Source of the DNA: Candidatus Omnitrophota bacterium
Lineage (GTDB): Bacteria; Omnitrophota; Gorgyraeia; JABMRN01
Reading direction: 5' to 3'
Length of the DNA: 7,613 nt
NCBI GenBank assembly: GCA_013202515.1
Contig: JABMRN010000230.1
Coordinates: forward strand, 1 to 7,613
Made by a program: the position numbers and the translations under genes. How positions within the stretch are numbered: position 1 is the first letter of the stretch; every line of letters starts with the position of its first letter. The notes below the pieces were generated by a model. It was given only the letters and a program-made list of their open reading frames with translations. It did no database searches and was not told where the DNA came from. Below, in pieces: positions 1-5,681 of this stretch.

Positions 1-523
1 GGATCAGGCATTCTGCACCAGATCCACAAGCTGCCTCCAACGCAGAAACAGCGTACTTCGGATTCTGCTTGTAGCCGTCAAAAAAGTGTTCGGCATCAAA
101 CAAAACAGACTTGCCTTTTGATTTAAGGTATTTTACGGAATCCTCGATCATTCTGAGATTTTCCTCAGGCGTTGTCTTAAGGACATCCCTTACATGGAGA
201 TCCCAGCACTTGCCAAAAAGGGTTATAACCTCTGTATCAGAATCAAGGAGGCCTTTCATCACCCTATCCTTCGAAACTGTCGTATTCGGGTAGCGCGTAG
301 AGCCAAAGGCAACAATTTTTGAATTCCTTAGCTTCAATTTTGATAATTTCTTAAAGAACGTGATATCCTTTGGGTTAGCACCTGGCCATCCACCCTCAAT
401 ATAGTGAATACCTACCTCATCGAGCTTTTCCGCAATGCGTACCTTATCAGTTACCGAAAAGGAGATGCCTTCAGCCTGTGCCCCATCTCTTAATGTTGTG
501 TCATAAAGTTCTACTTTCTGCAT
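1..523 (-). CDS. cimA: Citramalate synthase, N-terminal part (runs off the left edge)
   Basis: The product condenses pyruvate with acetyl-CoA to (R)-citramalate, the first step of the threonine-independent route to 2-ketobutyrate and isoleucine, in the cytoplasm. About 174 residues are visible, roughly one third of a normal ~520-residue enzyme; the rest lies outside the window. The N-terminus MQKVELYDTTLRDGAQAEG carries the DTTLRDG signature of the LeuA/CimA/homocitrate synthase TIM barrel, with the Arg-Asp pair used for substrate and metal binding. The following segment with HYIEGGWPGANPKD is typical of the CimA branch rather than LeuA, where the matching region reads differently. The ATG at 523 is 1 nt after the lysC stop. 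An AGAAAGG Shine-Dalgarno sequence (532-538) inside the last lysC codons sits 8 nt upstream, so translation is probably coupled to lysC. Substrate specificity is inferred from family resemblance; homocitrate or isopropylmalate synthase is less likely. Confidence 0.9.
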   Translation of the reverse strand, partial: MQKVELYDTTLRDGAQAEGISFSVTDKVRIAEKLDEVGIHYIEGGWPGANPKDITFFKKLSKLKLRNSKIVAFGSTRYPNTTVSKDRVMKGLLDSDTEVITLFGKCWDLHVRDVLKTTPEENLRMIEDSVKYLKSKGKSVLFDAEHFFDGYKQNPKYAVSALEAACGSGAECLI

Positions 524-524
524 A

Positions 525-1022
525 TTAATGGCCTTTCTTAAGCTTCCCTAGTTTAAAGGCCTTGTGAATTGCTTTCACGGCCTTCTCTCCGCTTGACTTG
601 TCAACAACGCAGGATATCTTTATTTCACTAGTTGAAATCATCTCTATGTTTATCCCGGCTTCTGCTAAGGTCTTAAACATTTTTCCGGCTACGCCAGAAT
701 GGCTACGCATACCAATACCCACAACAGAAACCTTGGCTATGTCGTCATCATATGTCGTGCCTCCTGCTTCTATTTCTTTACATAGTTTTTTGGCAACCTT
801 AAGCGTCTTCTGTAAATCGCTTTTCATCACCGTAAAAGATACATCGGTAGCATTTGCACCGGTTCTGGATATATTCTGGATTATCATATCGACATTGATA
901 TCTGCATCGGCAAGTGTCTCAAATATCCTTGCAGCATATCCCGGTTTATCAGGGACATCGCATACGGTAATTTTTGCTTCGTTCTTATTAATTGTAACTC
1001 CACTTACGAGCACATCCTCCAT
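525..1022 (-). CDS. Predicted aspartokinase beta subunit from an internal in-frame start of lysC
   Basis: An in-frame ATG at Met248 of LysC is preceded by AAGGAGGTGA, a full 10-nt match to the anti-Shine-Dalgarno end of 16S rRNA, with 5 nt between them. Initiation there would give a 165-residue protein starting MEDVLVSGVT and holding just the two ACT domains. In Bacillus subtilis aspartokinase II and Corynebacterium LysC, an in-frame internal start yields a beta subunit of about this size. That subunit pairs with the full-length alpha subunit in an alpha2beta2 enzyme controlled by lysine and threonine. Seen here: the site, its spacing, the frame and the domain boundary. Inferred: that the site is used. 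The 10-nt match is better than any of the gene-start Shine-Dalgarno sequences in this window. Confidence 0.7.
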   Translation of the reverse strand: MEDVLVSGVTINKNEAKITVCDVPDKPGYAARIFETLADADINVDMIIQNISRTGANATDVSFTVMKSDLQKTLKVAKKLCKEIEAGGTTYDDDIAKVSVVGIGMRSHSGVAGKMFKTLAEAGINIEMISTSEIKISCVVDKSSGEKAVKAIHKAFKLGKLKKGH

Positions 1023-1763
1023 AGCCCTCACCTCCTTGGTAACTATTGTTCCCTGTTTGTTTGAAAAACTGCTTCTTACATGAATAGGTACATGAAACTT
1101 ACTTGCAAGCTCAATGCTTCTGGCCTGCATTACCTGTGCCCCCAAAGAGGCCATCTCAAGCATTTCCTCGTAGCATATTTTATCTATCTTTTTTGCGTCA
1201 CTTACAATTCTAGGATCAGCAGTATAAATGCCATCCACATCGGTATAGATTTCACAGACGCTTGATTTTAACACCTTGGCTAAAGCAACGGCAGTCGTAT
1301 CCGATCCTCCGCGACCTAAGGTTGTGATATCTTGCTCCGGATTAATCCCCTGAAATCCTGCAACAATCACGACCTTTCCTTTATTTAGTTCTTCCTTGAT
1401 GCGCTTCGCGTCTATGTTAATAATTCTCGCCTTCGTGTGCGAACGGTCTGTCATAATGCCTACCTGGGCGCCAGTAAAAGAAATGGATTCTTTTCCTAAT
1501 GCATTTATGGCCATGGCAAGAAGAGCAGAAGATACCTGTTCACCCGTTGACATTAGCATGTCCAGCTCTCTCTCTGGAGGCTCCTTCGCAATTTTATAGG
1601 CCATATCCAAAAGCTCATCCGTGGTATCACCAAGAGCGCTTACTACCACGACAACATTATATCCCTTGTTTTTGTAGGCGACTACCCGCTGGGCAGCATC
1701 CTGTATCCTAAGTATGTTTGCAACGCTTGATCCGCCATATTTCTGAACAATTATTTTATCCAT
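525..1763 (-). CDS. lysC: Aspartate kinase with two ACT domains
   Basis: The enzyme phosphorylates L-aspartate to 4-phospho-aspartate, the committed step for lysine, threonine, methionine and (via threonine) isoleucine. Counting from the ATG at 1763 it has 412 residues, the usual size of monofunctional LysC. The amino-acid-kinase domain (about 1-240) shows KYGGSS near residue 8 (aspartate/ATP site), STGEQVSSA near 72, GRGGSDTT near 150 and TDVDGIYTADPR near 174. Two ACT domains follow (about 260-328 and 342-408), which in this family bind lysine and/or threonine for feedback inhibition. An in-frame ATG lies two codons upstream at 1769, but it directly abuts the AAGGA Shine-Dalgarno sequence (1770-1774). 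The ATG at 1763 has a normal 6-nt spacing and is preferred. The gene follows cstA closely and precedes cimA by 1 nt. A strong internal start at 1022 is listed separately. Confidence 0.95.
   Translation of the reverse strand: MDKIIVQKYGGSSVANILRIQDAAQRVVAYKNKGYNVVVVVSALGDTTDELLDMAYKIAKEPPERELDMLMSTGEQVSSALLAMAINALGKESISFTGAQVGIMTDRSHTKARIINIDAKRIKEELNKGKVVIVAGFQGINPEQDITTLGRGGSDTTAVALAKVLKSSVCEIYTDVDGIYTADPRIVSDAKKIDKICYEEMLEMASLGAQVMQARSIELASKFHVPIHVRSSFSNKQGTIVTKEVRAMEDVLVSGVTINKNEAKITVCDVPDKPGYAARIFETLADADINVDMIIQNISRTGANATDVSFTVMKSDLQKTLKVAKKLCKEIEAGGTTYDDDIAKVSVVGIGMRSHSGVAGKMFKTLAEAGINIEMISTSEIKISCVVDKSSGEKAVKAIHKAFKLGKLKKGH
1028..1037 (-). promoter_or_regulatory. Perfect internal Shine-Dalgarno sequence in lysC
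   Basis: The minus strand reads AAGGAGGTGA, then GGGCT, then ATG (1022-1020). All ten bases can pair with the 3' end of 16S rRNA, and the distance to the ATG is in the optimal range. In the protein it falls in the short linker (around residues 243-247) between the kinase domain and the first ACT domain, where a subunit boundary makes sense. Confidence 0.8.
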
Positions 1764-1769
1764 ATTCAT

Positions 1770-1775
1770 TCCTTT
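1770..1775 (-). promoter_or_regulatory. Shine-Dalgarno sequence deciding the lysC start
   Basis: The minus strand reads AAAGGA immediately followed by ATGAATATG. There is no spacing to the first ATG (1769) and a normal 6-nt spacing to the second (1763), so the ribosome should start at the second. The site lies in the 20-nt gap between the cstA stop and lysC. Confidence 0.65.
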
Positions 1776-1783
1776 TTTCTTAT

Positions 1784-3394
1784 TTAAGCTATCCTTCTTC
1801 TAAATACTTTTCCGGTTTCTTTAACGGCTTCCGCAAAGATGAAAATTGCAAGACCCAAAAGAACCGCCGAAACCAAAAGGAGGGCAGATTCCCTCTTTGC
1901 AAAATATTCCACTATCTTAATAACCAAAGCACCCATCGTAGTCACAAGCATAAATATAGTAGGTACAAGTGTATATAAAACCTTTTTCCTTCTTGATAAG
2001 AGCCAGCTCGTAACAACAATTAATGTAAGTGCCGCAATTAATTGATTCGCCGAACCGAATAGGGGCCATATCTGTGTCCATTTACCGCTCAAAGCTAACC
2101 AACCGCTCAAGATCACAACGATAAAGGTCGCAAGGAACCTATTGCTTATTCCGAACAATTCCTGTGTAATATATCTTCCTATTCTTGCAGCACTGTCTAA
2201 AGTCGTTAATATAAAGGCATTTAATATAGTAATTGCAAAAAGATATCCATAGCCACCCATAATCTTTTTTGTAACTTCTCCATACGCGATACCGAAAGCG
2301 TTTATGGGGCCTGCCCCGCCTGCTACGGCCTTTTGAATTTCACCCTGATCCTTAAAAACAACTATCAAGACGAACACAGTCATTGCTGCCAAGAGGCCCT
2401 CTGCTATCATTCCGCCGTACCCAATGTGCCTAGCATGTCGTTCGCTTGCAATCTGCTTCGAGGTTGTTCCACTGGCAATGATAGAATGAAAACCACTGAT
2501 TGCCCCGCAGGCGACAGTCACGAAAAGAAGCGGCCAAAGAGGCATTGTACCCGGAACTGCGTCGGGGCTAACAAACGCCGGTAATTTTATACCGTGACCG
2601 AACAAAACAAGTCCAGCAAAACCTATTAATAAACCAAGTAACAACGGAAACGATGATAGGTAATCCCGTGGTTGAAGTAATATTTGAACAGGGGTAACGC
2701 TTGCAACGAAACTGTAAACGAGAAGTATTATCCCCCATATCATTACGGGGTTTCCGCCTAAATTTATCGGAAAATGCCTTCCTAAAATCATCAAAAGAGC
2801 AAGTGTTCCCAGCCCAAAAAAAGTTACTAACGGCTGATTCAGCTTCAAGTTGTATAGCAAGAAACCTACTATGATTGCAAGAGGGATCAAGCCAAGTGAA
2901 GGCAAAACTATTTCCGGCTTTACAACAAGTGTCTTTGCAGAAAGAGTAACAAAAACTGCAATTATCAAAATTAGTGTAAGCCATACGAATATCAAAAAGA
3001 CTGTCTTGGCCCGTTTTGAAATACACTTTTTTGTAACCTCCGCGATGCTCGAACCCTCATGTTTTACCGAAATTAACAAAGAACAAAAATCATGAACGCC
3101 ACCCATCAGAACCGACCCGATAACTATCCAGAGTATTGTCGGGGCCCATCCCCATATCGAAACCGCAAGTACAGGTCCTATAATCGGGGCTGCACCTGCA
3201 ATGGAGGCGAAATGATGGCCGAAAAGCATTGTCCAGTGCTTTGCTGGAACATAATCGACACCATCATATTTTGTATGTGCCGGGGTCTGCCTGTCTGGTT
3301 CGACTCCAAACTGGCGTTCAACGACCCTTGAATAAAACCTATAGCCAAGAAAAAAAAGAACAAGCGTAATGCCAATCAACAAAAGAAGGTTCAT
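1784..3394 (-). CDS. cstA: CstA-family membrane transporter (carbon starvation protein A), short form
   Basis: This is an integral inner-membrane protein of 536 residues, mostly hydrophobic, with about 12-13 membrane segments. Family hallmarks are HHFASIAGAAPIIGP (60-74), GGVHDF (98-103), QPRDYLSS (241-248), SGFHSIIASGTTSKQI (300-315) followed by IGYGGM (324-329), TTLDSAARIGRYITQE (397-412) and LFGSANQLIAALTL (445-458). E. coli CstA and BtsT are about 700 residues, so this is the shorter form common in other phyla. Characterised relatives import peptides or pyruvate; the substrate here cannot be read from the sequence. The start ATG overlaps the apgM stop as ATGA and has no strong Shine-Dalgarno sequence of its own (only a distant GGGG), which points to translational coupling with apgM. 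Its position inside a threonine/lysine gene cluster is unusual. Two T8 runs lie in the coding strand, but the frame is intact. Confidence 0.93.
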   Translation of the reverse strand: MNLLLLIGITLVLFFLGYRFYSRVVERQFGVEPDRQTPAHTKYDGVDYVPAKHWTMLFGHHFASIAGAAPIIGPVLAVSIWGWAPTILWIVIGSVLMGGVHDFCSLLISVKHEGSSIAEVTKKCISKRAKTVFLIFVWLTLILIIAVFVTLSAKTLVVKPEIVLPSLGLIPLAIIVGFLLYNLKLNQPLVTFFGLGTLALLMILGRHFPINLGGNPVMIWGIILLVYSFVASVTPVQILLQPRDYLSSFPLLLGLLIGFAGLVLFGHGIKLPAFVSPDAVPGTMPLWPLLFVTVACGAISGFHSIIASGTTSKQIASERHARHIGYGGMIAEGLLAAMTVFVLIVVFKDQGEIQKAVAGGAGPINAFGIAYGEVTKKIMGGYGYLFAITILNAFILTTLDSAARIGRYITQELFGISNRFLATFIVVILSGWLALSGKWTQIWPLFGSANQLIAALTLIVVTSWLLSRRKKVLYTLVPTIFMLVTTMGALVIKIVEYFAKRESALLLVSAVLLGLAIFIFAEAVKETGKVFRRRIA

Positions 3395-4599
3395 TTTTTA
3401 TTAACCAGAAGCCCCATTAACTCTGACCCCTTTTTGAGTATAAGGCTGCTGGCACGCGCTGCCTTTTCTGTAAATACATGGGTCTCATCCGGAGCAACTC
3501 CTTCTCCGCATATAGCAAAGGGAACCGGCTCATCAGTGTGAGACCTTACGCTTATAGGCGTAGCATGGTCTGGCAAAACCATCATCCTGAAATCATGACG
3601 ATTTTTTAAATAGTTATAAATTGTGCCTACGACAAGTCTGTCGAAATTTTCAATAGCCTTAATTTTTTCCATCACATCACCATTGTGCCCAGCTTCATCT
3701 GGAGCTTCTACATGAACAAATACAAAATCATTTTTCTCTAGGGCCTTTAAAGCGTACTCGGCCTTGCCTTTATAATTAGTATCATAGTAACCCGTGGCAC
3801 CCGGAACCTTTACCGGCTCGAGTCCTAGAAGAACACCCATGCCATTTACAAGGTCAACAGCAGAAATCACTGATCCCTCCAAGCCGAACACTTCCTTAAA
3901 GCTTGGCATAGACGGCCTTACGCCCTGACCCCAAAGCCATATCATGTTCGCTGGGTTTTCGCCAAGGTCTATACGGACTTTGTTTACATCAGCACTCAAA
4001 AGAAGCGTCCTAGACCTATTCATGAGATCTATCAAAAGTTCGGAGCCTTTTCCCTTAGGTAAATTTTTCGAAATACGCTTTCCCATAATATCATGAGGTG
4101 CCATGCACTTTATCTTATTAAAAGCTTGAGCCTCTTCCTTTGAAGAGCATTTAAGTATCATAAGGTTTCGGTAGCTCACGCCGGCATAAAAACGAATTGA
4201 AGGTTTGCCTGCCTTTTTATTAAAGAGATCGATAAGTATAGAGCTTTCTTTCGTAGAAATGTGGCCGGCACTATAATCCACCATCTCATCATCGCCTACA
4301 GTTACTGTATTGCACCTAAATGCAACCTCATCATCTCCTAGCTCTATGCCCATATTCGCAGCCTCAAGAGGTCCGCGTCCAGTGTAGTAAATATTTGGGT
4401 CATATCCGATGATGGAAAGATTTGCCACATCGCTTGCCGGAATCATACCTGTCGGTATAGTTTTCACTAATCCTATCCTACCCTTTGAAACAACTTGATC
4501 CATGTACTGGGTATTGGCTGCCTCAAGCACGGTTTTTCCATTAAGCTCCTCAATCGGCCTGTCTGCCATCCCGTCCCCTACTAATAAAATGTATTTCAT
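3391..4599 (-). CDS. ApgM-type phosphoglycerate mutase-like protein, probable homoserine kinase
   Basis: This is a 402-residue member of the alkaline phosphatase superfamily, in the archaeal-type cofactor-independent phosphoglycerate mutase (ApgM) branch. Visible metal and catalytic elements are LLVGDGMAD (5-13, Asp9), ASDVANLSIIGYDP (55-68, containing the presumed nucleophile serine), GRGPLEAA (74-81), HVEAPDEAGHNGD (296-308, Asp301 and His305), LPDHATP (342-348, Asp344 and His345) and SHTDEPVP (353-360, His354). A subgroup of this family has been proposed as an alternative homoserine kinase. The position here, directly after thrC and hom with no GHMP-type ThrB in sight, supports that it phosphorylates homoserine to O-phosphohomoserine for ThrC. 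Glycolytic phosphoglycerate mutase activity remains possible. The ATG at 4599 is chosen because GGAGG (4603-4607) lies just before it and because the family begins at this point; the GTG at 4611 has no Shine-Dalgarno sequence upstream. The stop overlaps the cstA start by 4 nt. Confidence 0.88.
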   Translation of the reverse strand: MKYILLVGDGMADRPIEELNGKTVLEAANTQYMDQVVSKGRIGLVKTIPTGMIPASDVANLSIIGYDPNIYYTGRGPLEAANMGIELGDDEVAFRCNTVTVGDDEMVDYSAGHISTKESSILIDLFNKKAGKPSIRFYAGVSYRNLMILKCSSKEEAQAFNKIKCMAPHDIMGKRISKNLPKGKGSELLIDLMNRSRTLLLSADVNKVRIDLGENPANMIWLWGQGVRPSMPSFKEVFGLEGSVISAVDLVNGMGVLLGLEPVKVPGATGYYDTNYKGKAEYALKALEKNDFVFVHVEAPDEAGHNGDVMEKIKAIENFDRLVVGTIYNYLKNRHDFRMMVLPDHATPISVRSHTDEPVPFAICGEGVAPDETHVFTEKAARASSLILKKGSELMGLLVNKK

Positions 4600-4602
4600 A
4601 TC

Positions 4603-4607
4603 CCTCC
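4603..4607 (-). promoter_or_regulatory. Shine-Dalgarno sequence of the ApgM-type gene
   Basis: The minus strand reads GTGCGGAGGGATATG. GGAGG lies only 3 nt before the ATG at 4599, a short spacing. It also lies inside the extension that would be translated from the GTG at 4611, which argues against that upstream start. Confidence 0.6.
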
Positions 4608-4614
4608 GCACCTA

Positions 4615-5673
4615 TTATGTTAATTTATGAATTTCTTTTAGAACCGCTTCTAGTTTTGCCGGAATTACTGCAGGATGCTTAACAGAACTTATGGCTCTGT
4701 CTGGATCCTTCAGTCCGTGTCCAGTCAAAATACAAACGATCTTTATGTTTTTTGACTTTTCAAAATAATTTTCTTTTGCCTTCTTTAAAACCCCTGCTAC
4801 GCTTGCCGCAGAGGCAGGCTCTACGAATACCCCTTCTTTTGACGCCAGCAGTTTATAAGCATCCAGGATCTCTTCATCTGTAACTGCCTCTATCGCTCCT
4901 CCGGATTCATCCCTTGCCTCTTCAGCCCTTTTCCAGCTGGCTGGATTTCCGATTTTTATCGCGGTAGCTATTGTTTGGGGATCTTTTATAATTTTGCCTT
5001 CAACAATAGGTGCTGCACCGCTTGCCTGAAATCCTATCATCTTGGGTAATTTAGAACTTTTTCCGTCTTTCTTATACTCTTTGTAACCCATCCAGTAAGC
5101 AGTAATGTTACCTGCATTGCCTACCGGTATAGAATGGTAATCAGGTGCATCTCCCAGAACATCACAGATTTCAAAAGCACCAGTCTTCTGGCCCTCTATC
5201 CTATATGGGTTGATGGAATTAACCAATACCATGGGTTCTTTCTCTATAATCTTTTTAACCAGGCTAAGCGCCTCATCAAAATTGCCTTTAACGGCTATTA
5301 CCTGAGCACCATGAATAAGTGCCTGCGCCAGTTTTCCCAACGCTATGGACCCTTCCGGAATAAGAACTACGCATTTTATTCCCGCCCTTACTGCGTAGGC
5401 AGCAGCTGAAGCTGAGGTGTTTCCGGTTGAAGCGCATATGACTGCTTTTGCACCCTCTTCAACGGCTTTCGAAACAGCCAGCGTCATGCCCCGGTCCTTA
5501 AATGAAGCGGTTGGATTTAACCCCTCATATTTAAGATAAAGCTCGACATTCTTTCCAATGATATTACTTAAATACACCGACTTTATAAGGGGAGTGCTGC
5601 CCTCGTTCAATGTTATTATTGGGGTTTTTCCGCTTACCGGCAGATATTTTTTATATCGCTCTATAACACCCAT
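4615..5673 (-). CDS. thrC: Threonine synthase
   Basis: This PLP-dependent enzyme converts O-phospho-L-homoserine to L-threonine and phosphate, the last step of threonine synthesis. It has 352 residues, matching the short ThrC type found in many bacteria. It lacks the N-terminal extension of the ~430-residue E. coli form and of the SAM-regulated plant form. The PLP lysine is Lys59 in GLNPTASFKDRGM (51-63). Other fold-type II motifs are STGNTSASAAAYA (82-94), PVGNAGN (183-189, phosphate cradle of PLP), GNPASW (242-247) and TGHGLKDPD (317-325). The start MGVIERYKKYLPV is typical of the family. GGAAAGG (5685-5691), inside the last hom codons, lies 11 nt upstream, a somewhat long spacing. The gene ends in two in-frame stops, TAA then TAG. 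It follows hom by 8 nt and supplies the acceptor for the presumed homoserine kinase product made by the next gene. Confidence 0.95.
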   Translation of the reverse strand: MGVIERYKKYLPVSGKTPIITLNEGSTPLIKSVYLSNIIGKNVELYLKYEGLNPTASFKDRGMTLAVSKAVEEGAKAVICASTGNTSASAAAYAVRAGIKCVVLIPEGSIALGKLAQALIHGAQVIAVKGNFDEALSLVKKIIEKEPMVLVNSINPYRIEGQKTGAFEICDVLGDAPDYHSIPVGNAGNITAYWMGYKEYKKDGKSSKLPKMIGFQASGAAPIVEGKIIKDPQTIATAIKIGNPASWKRAEEARDESGGAIEAVTDEEILDAYKLLASKEGVFVEPASAASVAGVLKKAKENYFEKSKNIKIVCILTGHGLKDPDRAISSVKHPAVIPAKLEAVLKEIHKLT

Positions 5674-5681
5674 GGCGTTCT

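Noticed and set aside
111..293. Short plus-strand open frame opposite cimA
   Set aside because: It is antisense to conserved citramalate synthase coding sequence, with no motif of its own.
760..780. GGAGGC followed by ATG inside lysC, near the second ACT domain
   Set aside because: The ATG is out of frame with lysC, the Shine-Dalgarno match is shorter and no extended product results.
598..1083. 161-codon open frame on the plus strand opposite lysC
   Set aside because: It lies wholly antisense to the well-supported ACT-domain part of lysC, shows no recognisable family motif and is best explained as a by-product of lysC codon use.
2568..3026. 152-codon open frame on the minus strand in another frame inside cstA
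   Set aside because: cstA is intact with all family motifs across this stretch; the alternative frame has a Cys/Phe/Ser-rich composition with no family signature.
2816..3357. Two T8 runs in the cstA coding strand (2816-2823 and 3350-3357) as possible slippage switches
   Set aside because: They encode Phe-rich membrane segments where such runs are common, the frame is intact, and nothing suggests programmed frameshifting.
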